NCBI RefSeq assembly: GCF_040183065.1
Contig: NC_091117.1
Span: 108,616,001-108,680,000 of the forward strand
DNA from: Periplaneta americana
Taxonomy: Eukaryota; Arthropoda; Insecta; Blattodea; Blattidae
DNA length: 64,000 bases
Direction of reading: 5' to 3'
Numbering within the stretch: position 1 is the first letter of the stretch; the number at the start of each line of letters is the position of its first letter. The translations under genes and the position numbers were made by a program. Below are positions 1 to 10,810 of the stretch, one piece after another. A model generated the notes under the pieces. The model did not search any database. It saw only the letters and a program-made list of their open reading frames with translations, and was not told the origin of the DNA.

Positions 1-1261
1 AGGCGGCTCATGTAATAGTTACTATTAGTTAAAATACTTAAATCGCAAATACTTAATTTAAATTTACTCCTTCCGATTTACTGCTAATATCCACCGTCTT
101 TTCAAATCCATTTCGTGGATTCGTGACAGTAGCGGCCGGTGATCGAAATCCTCGCTGAGGCCAGATACAACTAGTTTAATTGCCTCCGATAGGAAATGTT
201 TGTTTATGATATTAATTATTATTGTTATTATTAATATAATTATTACTGTATTATTATTATTATTATTAGTCTATTCTTATTATTATCAATGAAAAATAAT
301 AATTTCACTCACCAAATAAGCTATTATGTTTCAGTGATTGTTTCAGTGTGATGAAGCAACCCATATGTGTTGAAATTCCCCTTTCTTTCTTTTCTTTTTA
401 TTTTTTTCTTTGACAGCAACAAACAAGGCCAAGAGAAGTTTATTTTGCACCACATTACCACATAACCATTTATGTTGCCCATACCAGGATCCAATAGAAA
501 CTCACGTTTTAAGATTATGTGTGAGAAAAATTATCAGCGATCTCGTAGGTACCTCGGTAGTCTCTCTCTTTATTTGAAACTTCCTTTCTTTCAGTATTAT
601 TTCTTCTCAAAAAAGGACACTCTAACAATGAATTAACTGCACCAGCATTATTTCTCTAATTTGTTTCTGTTTATATTTTCCCGAAATACATAAAAACATT
701 GGCCCACATTCACTTTTGTACTACACCCTCGCTTATATGTCATAAACTGAGACATAAGGGGAGAGAATCGAATGGGTCTCTGCCTGCCAAAGAGCTAGAA
801 TTTTGTTATTTATGGCCTAGTTAGGAAGACAAGTCACCACTGCTATTCCCACCCCACTCTACCCTTGAGACCGGCCCATGGATGGGACGAGTGAAATCTG
901 ACCAGGCCAGACGAATTGTGCCTCAGCTACAACGTTTTAAGCGCAAACTCAAAGCCCGCGAAAGGACATGAAATGCATTAAGCGAGACCCGGCACGAACG
1001 ATTCTGGCCTCAGGAACAAATTTTACTGCAAAATAGGTCTATATACATCACAAGCCAGACCCGGCACGAGCGATCCCGGCCTCAGGAACAAATTTTACTG
1101 CAAAACAGGTCTATATACATCAAAGTTTTCAAATGCTTCTACAGCGATATATGCTTTCTTTCAAATAACTAATACATTATATGAAAACACAAAATTTGAT
1201 TTTAGTTAAGCCAAGTGACTGAGGCCCGGCCTCACTTGCCTCAGTGAATGAGCCGCCACTG
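1..1261. mobile_element. hAT-like non-autonomous element, right part (left end cut by window)
   Basis: The right end reads GAGCCGCCACTG at 1250-1261. The first bases of the window (GGCGGCTCAT) look like the matching inverted left end, so the element probably starts a few bases before the window. The same terminal motif CAGTGGCGGCTC bounds the elements at 32246-43023 and 62128-63197, where 8-bp target duplications are visible, so hAT superfamily is inferred here. No coding sequence was recognised inside; it holds a 72-bp tandem duplication and TTA-rich patches. Confidence 0.6.
985..1128. repeat. Two-copy tandem duplication, 72-bp period
   Basis: A segment starting AGACCCGGCACGA at about 985 is repeated 72 bases later with only a few differences. 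Both copies contain GGCCTCAGGAACAAATTTTA. It lies inside the hAT-like element and has no coding meaning that I can see. Confidence 0.85.
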
Positions 1262-2243
1262 GTTCGTGATGGAAAACGATAAAACTTCACAGTTTGCTCT
1301 GTATTATATTATTATTTATTATTATAGCCAAAAACACAGCACATAATTTTGATGGACCACTTTGACATTTTCAAAATAGTAATCTAAAGACAACACTGTA
1401 TGAAAGATTGAATAAATGCGTATAAAATTATTCCTATTCGAATCTTCCAGCAGTCGGCTGTTAACACAGAGAGCACACAGCTGTTGCTGACAAGCCTACA
1501 AGTAGTTCCCGTAGTATCCGCATGTAGCAGCACATTGCTATACGCACGGAGCCTATACAGTAAATACCCTGTTCCTTGAAGAGAGCTTTGTCGGGGTTTA
1601 TTAATAATAATAATTATTATTACTTACTTACTTGCTTACTTATTTACTTACTGGCTTTTCAGGAACCCGGAGGTTCATTGCCGCTCTCACATAAGCCCGC
1701 CATTGGTCCCTATGCTGAGCAAGATTAAACCAGTCTCTACCATCATAGCCCACCTCCCTCAAATCCATTTTAATATTATCTTCCCAACTACATGCATACA
1801 TGCATAGACTTACTAAATAACCGCTAGACCGCTCACTGGCGCTAGTGTTATGTTCCCAAACAAAGACGTTATAATAGTATACTAGACTCACACAGAGCGC
1901 TGGTGTGCTGTCCAAAATTGAAACCAGTCTGCGCATGTTTACGCCGCCATGCTACTGGTAGAAATAGAGCGGTAAACACGATTGTCATATTTGTCCTTTG
2001 TTTTGTCTCGGGCGTTTTTAGTGAATAGTGTGAAAGTAATGGCAATAGAATTTTGAAAGATGATATATTATCGCCGCGGACTCATGTTTAACATGTCGGC
2101 ATCATACAATAACGTGCGGTGTGCTTTAAAAAAAATAATTTTGCCGACCGATTGTTGCTCTGTAGGTTTCACTCTAAGCGTCACGTTGTCACGTCTACTT
2201 TCTCGATAAGAATAAGCATTAGTTTGTTATATTGTTCAATGGC
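1262..2243. other. Non-genic stretch around the LINE fragment
   Basis: Apart from the LINE tail at 1621-1797 I see no gene here. Open frames are short and lack family resemblance. Confidence 0.5.
1621..1797 (-). mobile_element. LINE 3' end fragment (RTE-like, severely 5'-truncated)
   Basis: Read on the minus strand it encodes the last about 45 residues of a LINE reverse-transcriptase protein (WEDNIKMDLREVGYDGRDW, then RAYVRAAMNLRVP) followed by a tail of TAAG-type repeats at 1621-1650. The same protein end occurs at 32633-33310, 35578-35703 and 53578-53790. The upstream part of the open frame is unrelated flanking DNA. RTE clade is my inference from the protein type and the short tandem-repeat tail. 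Confidence 0.8.

Positions 2244-2310
<67 letters not shown>
2244..2310. repeat. (ATT)n microsatellite
   Basis: An uninterrupted run of about 22 ATT triplets. Open frames through it (poly-isoleucine on both strands) are artefacts of the repeat. Similar triplet runs end SINEs elsewhere in the window, so it may be a relic SINE or LINE tail, but no body is recognisable next to it. Confidence 0.95.
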
Positions 2311-2663
2311 TCATATACGAGTACGTTGGCTTTCTTAACTCTTAATAATAACTCTTTAATAATAATTTTAATCACACACCTTAATGTTCGTCCTCAGCAC
2401 AAGACATTGCAACCTCGGGTTTAGTCTGTGTGGATTAGACAAGTAAATGTAATTTAATAATAATTGAAGCAGCTTATTGGTTGCATTATTGAAATTGAGG
2501 CGAGTGATTGGAGCGGCGACACAAGAAATTGAAAACAATAATACAATTAAATTTCAAAGACCTGCCGAACGCATGAGGCCGCTCAAAGACCTGCCGAATG
2601 TTAACCATGAGAGCGCGGCGATAATACCATCCCTGTTTAATTTTCCAAGCTATTTGCAAAAGG

Positions 2664-2758
2664 TACGATATAATATTATCTCTGTTGTTACAATATCAAT
2701 ATCATTAAAAATCAAATATAATATTATCTCTGTTGTTACAATATCAATATCATTAAAA
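2664..2758. repeat. Two-copy tandem duplication, about 48-bp period
   Basis: ATAATATTATCTCTGTTGTT and the following about 25 bases occur twice head to tail. An open frame of 101 codons (2477-2782) runs through it but shows no domain and repeats the same peptide, so I do not call it a gene. Confidence 0.8.
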
Positions 2759-4221
2759 TCAATCAGTAGTTTACGACAATAAAGAATATTTAATTGTTAG
2801 TACAGGACGGCGTATACTGGTTAAAGGGTTTGGGCTACCGCTGACCCTATTATTACACAAAATATATCTAACAATTACTTTAATTTTAATTACTATGGTA
2901 AAACTAATAATACAAAATTATTACATTATGTTATATTATAAACTTGTTCTTCTTTAATTTCCTTGGGCTACCACCGGTAGCCCCGATAGCCCGCAAAATA
3001 CGCCCCTCTCACTACAGGTATATCAGACTGTAGAGAAATCCCACTGAGTGAATTATTTAGACTTAAACATCAGATGTTAAAACATTAGTGGAAAGATAAC
3101 TTTTTGTTTTTATTATGTAAATGAATTTATCTGCAAGATAATAAACTTTCATTCAAGATCCATATATGGATAAATAAATATACAGATAATAAATAAATAA
3201 ATAGCTATAATAGCTAAGCCTCCTTTGTGAATTTATGATTCAGAGTTCACCTATAAATAACTCTTTTACATTTTGCCGGATATATTTTATTAACAAAAGC
3301 AAGGAATGGCATCTTATTGATATTGCATATGTGCATAAAAAAATATTTACCATCACTCCGCAAGCAATGATAATATATCTATTTTATTTATTTAAAATAA
3401 AAATACAATATGTAAAAAATCCACACATAAAAAGTATGTGGTTTTTTTTTATCTTGCATAAAGTGATTGTTTAGTTTTTAGGTCTTCACGTTACCTATTG
3501 TTTGCAATGTATTAGGTACCGATACTTTTTATAATTGATAGCATTCCCTTTATTAATTGAAGAATGAATTCAATGTAATTTGGCTACCTTCGCATATTAT
3601 ATTTTGCCAGATTACCTATGTCCTGTGGTCTAAAACTACCGGTAATATAATTTATTTTTGATTCTCTAAAACTTAACAACAAGTCTATAGGCTACTGATT
3701 ATCGCATATTTATTTCACTTAGGAATTTGATTATAACAAGAACTTGTGTAATCAAGGTGCATATATTTATGTCTTGTGATCTAAGAGTTAATATGTTAAT
3801 ATAATTTTAGATTCTCTGAAACCTAACAATTTGCTGATTATCGTAAAATTATACAATCTATAATGTGTATTGTGTAGGCCTATTTATGGATGTATCAGTA
3901 TGTTTTCTATAAATTGCTGCATACGTATTTTCTTTTCTTTAATGCTCTAACACATATCAATGAAACTTTGAATATGTTTATTTCGTCCTAATTTTACGTT
4001 AAACGTCGAAAATGGCCATAATATGTCAATTTTAGATCATCACAGCGTTAAATTGCGTGATTTACGCACTGCTATTATTTGTCTGCTCTCCAACAATATG
4101 GCTGCAAGCGCAGCGTTCAATTTGCCCCGGTTTCCTCGTTTCGCGCAGCCGAGGCTGTAGGGGCTTGTTCCCAAATTGAACAGTCGACGAGCGGCCATTT
4201 GTTTGGTAGAGCTGAATAAGT
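2759..4221. other. Non-genic AT-rich stretch
   Basis: No gene seen. At about 2803-3010 the ends GGCGTATACTGG and (inverted) GGGGCGTATTTTGC with GGGCTACC repeats look like a degenerate hAT-type MITE, without a clear target duplication. The last about 200 bases before 4222 are less AT-rich and contain several CG dinucleotides, which would fit a promoter of the exon that follows. Confidence 0.4.
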
Positions 4222-4311
4222 ATGGTTCTTTCGTGTGCTGCTTTTTATTGCAGCAATGCACATGGATGTAACGATAAAGAAGGAAGGAATGTTATATTTC
4301 ACTGGTTAGTT
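4222..4311 (+). CDS. THAP-domain protein, first exon only (N-terminal half of the zinc finger)
   Basis: The ATG at 4222 opens a frame MVLSCAAFYCSN...GRNVIFHW. The spacing of the Cys pair, the Asn after it and the FHW stretch match the first half of a THAP (C2CH zinc) domain, which binds DNA. After CACTG there is a good splice donor (GTTAGT). Splicing there would leave the FHW codon split exactly where THAP proteins continue with Phe-Pro. The rest of the protein is not found downstream in the expected frame: 54 bases later the Harbinger complex begins. It may be a host gene whose first intron took all the insertions, with further exons outside the window, or a relic of another P-type transposon. 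Confidence 0.55.
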
Positions 4312-4542
4312 AATCCTTAATTTCTACGACGATTTTTTCTCCATATTATGTTACAGAAGACTAAGGGCCTGTACTACGACTCTCGGATAAAGTTCTAGTT
4401 TAAACTTATCCGGCAGATGGCATATTTATCCGGAAGCTGGGTTGTAATTGCGTACTACGACTTTTGGTTATGTGCAATCTGGAGGCTAAACTTCCAGATT
4501 AGCAATCCGGCAGCCAGAGTGGCAGATAGGCCTTATTCGGAG

Positions 4543-4572
4543 CGTTGCTTACGAGAAATCTCGTAAGCAACG
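4543..4572. mobile_element. 30-bp palindromic micro-insertion 1
   Basis: The body is a perfect inverted repeat of CGTTGCTTACGAGA around a central AA. It is flanked by ATTCGGAG (4535-4542) and ATCCGGAG (4573-4580), an 8-bp direct repeat with one mismatch. The inner Harbinger at 4850-4870 has the uninterrupted sequence. 8-bp duplications are typical of hAT and P elements. Duplicated in copy B at 10989-11018. Confidence 0.75.
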
Positions 4573-4588
4573 ATCCGGAGGTTGGAAC

Positions 4589-4620
4589 CAAAGAGTTTGT
4601 AATATATAACAAACTCTTTG
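4589..4620. mobile_element. 32-bp palindromic micro-insertion 2 (hAT-like ends)
   Basis: CAAAGAGTTTGT and its inverse flank an 8-base AT centre. An exact 8-bp repeat GTTGGAAC lies on both sides (4581-4588 and 4621-4628). The inner element carries the single GTTGGAAC without insertion. It begins CA and ends TG like many hAT and P ends. Duplicated in copy B at 11035-11066. Confidence 0.8.
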
Positions 4621-4665
4621 GTTGGAACTCTGTGTTGAAATCAAGATGGCTGCACGTCGTACAGC

Positions 4666-4690
4666 CAAAGAGTTTGTAATATATAAGTAA
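4666..4690. mobile_element. 42-bp palindromic micro-insertion 3, left arm (right arm 17262-17278)
   Basis: The left arm starts CAAAGAGTTTGTAAT; the right arm at 17264-17278 is its exact inverse. The flanking repeat CGTACAGC is present before (4658-4665) and after (17279-17286), so the insertion was about 42 bp with an 8-bp duplication. The Harbinger dimer inserted into the TAA at its centre and split it. Same family as insertion 2 by shared arm sequence. The left arm is duplicated in copy B at 11112-11136. Confidence 0.75.
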
Positions 4691-4893
4691 GGACCTGTAC
4701 TACGACTCTCGGATAAAGTTCTAGTTTAAACTTATCCGGCAGATGGCATATTTATCCGGAAGTTGGGTTGTAATTGCGTACTACGACTTTTGGTTATGTG
4801 CAATCTGGAGGCTAAACTTCCAGATTAGCAATCCGGAAGCCAGAGTGGCAGATAGGCGTTATCCGGAGGTTGGAACTCAGTGTTGAAATCAAG

Positions 4894-6048
4894 ATGGCTG
4901 CACGTCGTACAACTGGTGATTTGAAGGATCAATTTAATTTTGATACTGATTCTGATGATAAGTTCTGGAGCAGATGCTTCGTTTATCAGAACAGCAAAAC
5001 GAATTAGGCTGCGTCCAAATAATTTTGAAGAGTGGGATGACGAGAATTTTTTTAGACAGTTTCGAGTAATGAAACCTACTACATGAAATCAATGATCAAC
5101 TGAAACAAGACACAGATCGTAAGTACACAGTTAATAATAAGCTACACTATTTCGGTAGGTATTACATTAATATTTTGTATATAATAGCACTATAATAATT
5201 ATTTTGAAGTACAGTAACCTGTAATAGGCGTACAGTAGAAGTGAGGTTAGAATGTTGCTTCATGCAGGTGTTCTGTTGCCCTTACAAGGTATTAAGGTGA
5301 TTGATATAATAATATAGGGCAACCTACAATAAGTTTCAAAATACTTTTATATAAAAAATAATAACCGTATATAATATATCAAAATCCTTTATATGTTAAA
5401 CTATCATTTCTTCACAATTGCGTTACCACTTTAAGATACAAATGTATTCACATATTTGGCTTCTAGTCAAGGAATATGTACCGTAAACGAAAGAAAAATT
5501 GAGTGCCGATACCAATTTCCCAAATAAAGGTGGAAAGTTGCTGTGAAAGTGGAGTCCGATGGAGAGGTTCGGGTAGGCGGGATCGCTCTATCGAGATAGA
5601 AGGGGTAGGTGGCAGGAAAGGGCAGCACATTCATTTCATTAACTGTGTTTCCTTACTAATTAAAGGGAAAAGACAAGTTTTCGTAAGATCGAGTTTAGTG
5701 ACAGGTTAGGTTAGTTTGATTTGCATATATTTACAATTGTCTAAAAAAAAAAAATGTCAAAACTACATCCAAACCTCTCTCTTCCAGGCTATCCTGTAGG
5801 GAGTCCTTGCTTTCTTTTGGTAACGCTATTGTAAAGATTTACCGGTAAAGGTGTAACCAAATCTAATTGTTTGTTCATTTTTCCAGAAATAATGCCTTAC
5901 CTCCAATGGACCAATTACTACTGGTATTGAGATTCTATGCCACTGGGAGAACATTGACAACAGTAGGAGATTTTTGTGGGGTCCACGAAGTTACAGCAGG
6001 AATTGTTGTCAATCGAGCTAGTGCTGCACTTACTGCTTGGTTTAATTG
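4894..6048 (+). pseudogene. HARBI1-like Harbinger transposase relic (copy A)
   Basis: Two exon-like parts are visible. The first, from ATG 4894 (MAARRTTGDLKDQFNFDTDSD), breaks frame near 4960 and continues as RIRLRPNNFEEWDDENFF with FRQF, ending at a donor after 5118. The second starts after an acceptor at 5885-5886 and reads LPPMDQLLLVLRFYATGRTL to a stop at about 6048. These match the N-terminal helical region of HARBI1-type transposases. The stretch between them and the whole DDE catalytic domain are absent, so this cannot encode an active enzyme. The identical relic in copy B runs 11340-12494, and part of it survives in copy C at about 44380-44545. Confidence 0.75.
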
Positions 6049-6256
6049 AAGTGATGACTTTTAATGCTTCATTGGGAGTAGTTTTATTTGCTCCAGTAGT
6101 TAAGTGCAAGGCTTGTTTTTTTTTTTCCGAGGGATTCTGTCTCTCTTTTTGATGCTATTACGAGTACTTCTGAATAGTATTTTAATTCAGGTTTTGTGTA
6201 CATATTATAGGTCTTGATTAAAGTTTTCCTAGAACTGTTTCATTTTGTGTCTGCTA

Positions 6257-6421
6257 GTTGTTTAATCAACTCTCCAAAGATAGATGGAATACCAATAAGG
6301 CATCACTCATGAGACAACTGTCAGGAGATAATGTGGTAGGGTGGCAAGTTCCCTTCTCCTTCCTTGCATATATCGCTCGCCAGTAGGAGTAGGCCTAACA
6401 TATTTCACTAATCAGACTTAA
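6257..6421 (+). mobile_element. SINE family A copy (in Harbinger copy A)
   Basis: Shares GGCATCACTCATGAGACAACT and the block GTAGGGTGGC...TTCCCTTCTCC with copies at 30200-30397 (minus), 50727-50867 (plus) and the Harbinger copies at 12703-12867 and 44740-44902. The best copy begins with GTTGTTGTTTAGTC and has an AGGTTTGAACCTC-like block that may be a B box. The presence in all three Harbinger copies shows that the SINE arrived before they spread. Confidence 0.7.
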
Positions 6422-7932
6422 GATATGCTTGCTATATATTATTATTTAACAAACTGTAACAGTTTATTGAATTTTAGACGTGACAGTTTTTCTTCATTTC
6501 CTGAAAGTTTTGGAATTGGCATTTATGTTTTGCAAGGGAGCTGTTTCATTCACGCTAGGCCTAGTGATTCATGTATGCAAACATATTCATATCGTTACTT
6601 TTTAAATATATTTTATTGCTTGGATCCCTCACAGTGATCTCTTAACAGGCTAATGCACTGTATCTGCAATTCAAATTTATTTTACATAAGCAAAATATGG
6701 TAAAACAACATTTTTCAAGAGGCACATTAATTGAAGCGTCGGCTGGAACAACATTATAAGTTACATTTGGTAAAATTTACAGGAGCTGCAAAAATGTGTA
6801 TGCGTACAACTTTGTTCTTATGAGGGTAGCAAACTTTTGAGTGGACAAATTTCACGTACTGCATTGATGGACAGTAGCAAGCCAAGGAGTATAGCAAAGT
6901 AACATGACATACAACATTATTACACGGAAACACACCAAATGAAAATTTTGTAACTTACAAAGTTGTTCCAGCTGACGCTTCAATTATATTCAGGTACTCT
7001 GTGAATGTGTACTTAAAACAAGAGAGATGGACTATAGCTGCAATTAAGTTTAAAAGTTATTTATTTATTTTGTGTAAACAAAACACGACATTTTTCAGGA
7101 GATACAATAAGCATAATCATTTATTACATCCACTGTCTCATTATATATGCTATGGTACATGTCATATTTACAAATTAATAATATGCAGGCTAATACATAA
7201 GAGTACATAGTAACTGTAATTAAACACAACACAAATACATATGCAAATACACAAAACTTGGAAAACTGTGGCAGAGCCAACTTCAGCTATAAGCCCCATT
7301 TGTTAGAGATCTGCACGGGCCATAATTCTTAGGCCCGGCCCATCTCGGCCTGATCTGAACCAGACCCGAACCCAACCAGAAACCTTAGATTAGCTTATAA
7401 TTATCACTTGACTCGAACCTAATCCTGAAGACTAGCAGATAAAGCAGAGACCATATGGATCAAGAACAGCTGCAAGAGATTATCACTCCATTAGAAGGAT
7501 GAGAAGAAGTAATCTCCCAGTCATCCAGGTCAAACAAATCTGGTCAACAAAATTAAACATATTTTTTGTTAAAACATAAAGAATGGGTGATTTTTGTAGC
7601 ATTTACTTTCTGCCACTAATTGAAGATGTCCTTGTAGATGGACCACCCATTAAAGAGGAGGAAAAAGTAATGTAAAAACTCCAAATGTTACTTTTGATAT
7701 TCCAAACCCCATCTCTTTCCAAACATGAGGACATGACTTACTTTTATTTCAAATCATTCTTTGTTATAATGTTAGCACCCAACTTTCAACTAATGTATTT
7801 TTTAAAGAAATCACTGCAATAGTATTGAAGTTCATGCATTTCTAACATCTCAAGTATAATTAAGTCAACATTAGACTTACAGTTCACAGATGGAGAAGGA
7901 TTTTTCGATGTGGCTAGTGCATTCCTCAGAGG

Positions 7933-7937
<5 letters not shown>

Positions 7938-7983
<46 letters not shown>
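7938..7983. repeat. Poly-T tract
   Basis: A run of about 46 T, about 49 in copy B (14384-14432) and only a short interrupted run in copy C (46419-46437). It is the only clear difference between copies A and B and gives spurious poly-lysine frames on the minus strand. Confidence 0.9.
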
Positions 7984-7986
<3 letters not shown>

Positions 7987-9136
7987 CATACTTGGGGTGT
8001 AACTCGATCAGCTATTATTATTCCATTATCAGCTGAAATATTTAAGAGAGGGATATATGCTTATATTCAGACCTTTCTGGGTTTAGCCTACACTACCTAC
8101 ACTGAATAAACCAGTAATTTCACTTAAAACTTACTTTCATTACACTGTGTAGACACCCGTACAGTGGAAGACCTTCATCTGCTGCACCAGCTAACTCTGT
8201 AATATTTTAAGAGTGGAATTAATTCTTAAGATATTTAATTCTGGAGAAAGATGATGTTTTATCATAAAGGTGTGGACACTTCAAAGTCAGCAGCTGTAAC
8301 AGTATTGTATTTTCTAACGTGCTATTAATCCAAACTCATTTTTAACAATAAGAAAGTAAAGCTGCAATAAAAAAGAGAGAGAAAAAACCAAGCAAATAGT
8401 TCTATTGTAAATAGAGTGTAGTCAGTTTCTGTTTTATCTTATGAAGAGATATTTTTCAGTTTTTCTGTACACAAGAAATCATTCACAAGTTTCAAAGTGA
8501 GAATCCTCACAGTAGAATTGAAATACAACTTAACATAATGTGGCCTAATCTGATTACAAACCCATTACAGAGAAATCTCAAAATAAATTCTTCAGTTTAG
8601 TGTACTTTCTATTTTAGGCCTACATTTATAAATTTCAAATTCCCACTCAAATCCCACATAATATTATAATACAATGATGTTTACTTTTTATGACATCCAT
8701 TTCTTGTGACCATTTCATCATTATGTACAATTTATATTTTAACATTTTTTTTTTTTAATTTTTGTATCTTATTTATCTACTGCTTGCTGCAGATTTCATA
8801 TAGTATGTGTGTTAGTTTTATTTTCAACATGTTGGCTGAAAATGTGTTTACATGTTACAGCTATTTCAGATTGGAAAAGTAAGCATCATACGTAGAATGT
8901 GAAAGAACGTTTTGTAGTATAAATCAAATTACCTGGAGATATTGTTGGGATGTCCAGTTTCACTTCAAAAACTAAAGAATTGCACTGTGAACCTGAATGG
9001 TACTGTAAATAAAAAAGAAATAATAGTATTATAATGTAATACCGACATTAAATTAAATTTGTATAACAATTTTCAAGAATCTAATATTTTTTTTTATCTC
9101 TAAAGCTCATCATCTCTTCTTCTGACTCTTAATTCC

Positions 9137-9587
9137 TTACACACTAACCTCATTCGTGTTATTAGCTGCACTGGTATCAGTGGAACTTGGTTTAGTTACT
9201 ACTTCGGCTGTAACAAGAGTAAGTAAATAAATAAATGAGTGAATGGATAAATAATTAAATAAAAAGAATTCAAACTTGTGTTATACAATTTCCTCTGCTT
9301 ATTATTTAATAATTGTATAATTTAACATATAAGTGAACTTATGCATTGAATGTGAATCAAAATCACTGAGAAATCACTCAATTGATAGGAGAATTAAATC
9401 ACTTACCCTTGGCTAAGTTTGGATTTGGTTTTGCTTCAGTTGGAGGGGCTCCAATTGTTTGTAGCCTGCATTGTCTCTCTGCAGCAGCAATTTTATTTGT
9501 GTTCTTTTCCAAGAATTCAAATTTGCTTCTCAGCTGTTTTCAGGTCCTTGTATTTGTGCTGATGTTACTATATTCTTCCCATGCTTC
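9137..9587 (-). pseudogene. Myb/SANT-like DNA-binding partner gene of Harbinger (copy A)
   Basis: On the minus strand 9587-9417 reads EAWEEYSNISTNTRT, one in-frame TGA, KQLRSKFEFLEKNTNKIAAA and on to GAPPTEAKPNPNLAK. It is followed by a donor GTAAGT and, after an acceptor at about 9208, by AEVVTKPSSTDTSAANNTNE and VSV-stop (9207-9137). The QLRSK and GAPP stretches resemble the end of zeste/Myb_DNA-bind_5 domains that accompany transposases in Harbinger elements and guide them to their ends. The single stop and the missing upstream exon make it a relic. More exons may lie further left (for example 8936-8972). Copy B has the same at 15586-16036. Confidence 0.65.
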
Positions 9588-10810
9588 ATTTTATATTACT
9601 AAAAAGGAAGTAAAACTAGGTTAATTCCATATGGAACCTACAACATTAGAAAATATACTGTATTTCTCTTTTTCCCTTATCTAAGTTTCTATACCTAAAT
9701 AAGCAAAAGCTTTTAATGGACGATTGTCAGTACAATATCAAACATATGACTATACTGTACATAGAAACTTTGGAAAAAACTTAATATCTGCTGTTTCTGT
9801 GTTATTTTATGAGGTGTTGAATGTGCATTACAAAGAGATAACTTAGGCCTATTGCATTTTAGTGGAAACGTCTCTCCACCTCATGCTGTTCTTTTAAAAA
9901 ATAATGTTAGGCCCTATCTGTGATCGAATGGTATTATGGGCCTAATACAAAATATCCGCCCATTTATTAACAGTAAAATACGTAGGCCTAACATACTGAA
10001 ATATTGGTAATTTGCTAGGAACAGTGTACCTTGCTGTACTAATGTTGGTTAGAAATCCCAGGCCAAAGACATCATTCATTATTATCAGTACCAGTGAACT
10101 TTTCTCTTTTAAACGAGTTATTGTGCCTTCGACCCATGATTTGAAGCCGTGAAGTACACTATTTCTAAAAAATTACCGAAATAGGCCCTATTCACTAATA
10201 ATGTAGGCTATACAACAAACTGAAAGCACACTTAATATTAATTGCAATACAAAAATAATTGCCACCTACACTTCTTGTGCAGTTACACATGAATAAAACA
10301 ATGATTATGGAGAAAAACGCACTTTTGCTGGAACCCGCACCCGTCCTGTTTGGGCCTACTAATTAAAACCAAAATACTATCATATGGTAGGAATTATTAC
10401 TATTCGAAAAGAAACATAACCTTTAAAATCTTACCTTTTGCTTCCATGTAAAGTTTCTTCATACAGTATGTGTAATTTTCTGTTCTTCACTCTGTTATTT
10501 TTTGGCTGGAGCTTCAGTATTATAATAAATAATAACAATAATGCTTACAATAAAACCTCAAAATAAATAGTATCATATAAACACGGAACATAAACATGAA
10601 ATACGCGGGGAAAGGTATACCAACGCAATAAATTTCACTACATTTTCAGTAACTTCATTGCCAACGTAATAAAAATGTTACTATATCTTCCGTATAACAA
10701 TCCTGCAGTTAAAATCTGCTGGTAGTACAGAACAAAATATTTAACTTCCAGATTGCTAAACTGGAGTATACGAATCTGGAGCTTTAACAGGCGATCGTAG
10801 TACAGGCCCT

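Larger units (their letters stand above)
4365..10809 (+). mobile_element. Composite PIF/Harbinger element, tandem copy A
   Basis: Starts GGGCCTGTACTACGA right after TAA (4362-4364) and ends with the inverse TCGTAGTACAGGCCC at 10809. PIF/Harbinger elements duplicate TWA, and the far side of copy B is again followed by TAA (17259-17261), so the dimer as a whole is bounded like one Harbinger insertion. The unit consists of the left about 325 bp of an older element (4365-4690) followed by a complete younger relative (4691-10809). A transposase relic lies on the plus strand and a Myb/SANT-like gene on the minus strand. A SINE (6257-6421) and a long poly-T (about 7938-7983) lie between. The catalytic part of the transposase is missing, so it is non-autonomous. 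Confidence 0.85.
4691..10809 (+). mobile_element. Inner (younger) Harbinger element within copy A
   Basis: Begins GGACCTGTACTACGA after TAA at 4688-4690 and shares its right end with the composite unit. Its first about 200 bp repeat those of the outer element at 4365 with a few substitutions, but lack the three small palindromic insertions carried by the outer one. It therefore supplies an empty-site reference. The equivalent in copy B is 11137-17258. Confidence 0.8.

Noticed and set aside
2119-2424. Poly-isoleucine frames on both strands
   Set aside because: Produced by the (ATT)n run; similar for 48767-49039 (poly-Leu) and 62843-63106.
2477-2782. 101-codon frame as a gene
   Set aside because: It runs through a tandem duplication, no domain, no splice context.
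7786-7989. Poly-lysine frame (also 14232-14438)
   Set aside because: Start lies in the poly-T tract; the remainder shows no family resemblance.
9382-9624. 80-codon plus-strand frame (also 15831-16073)
   Set aside because: It is the antisense of the Myb/SANT-like exon on the minus strand.
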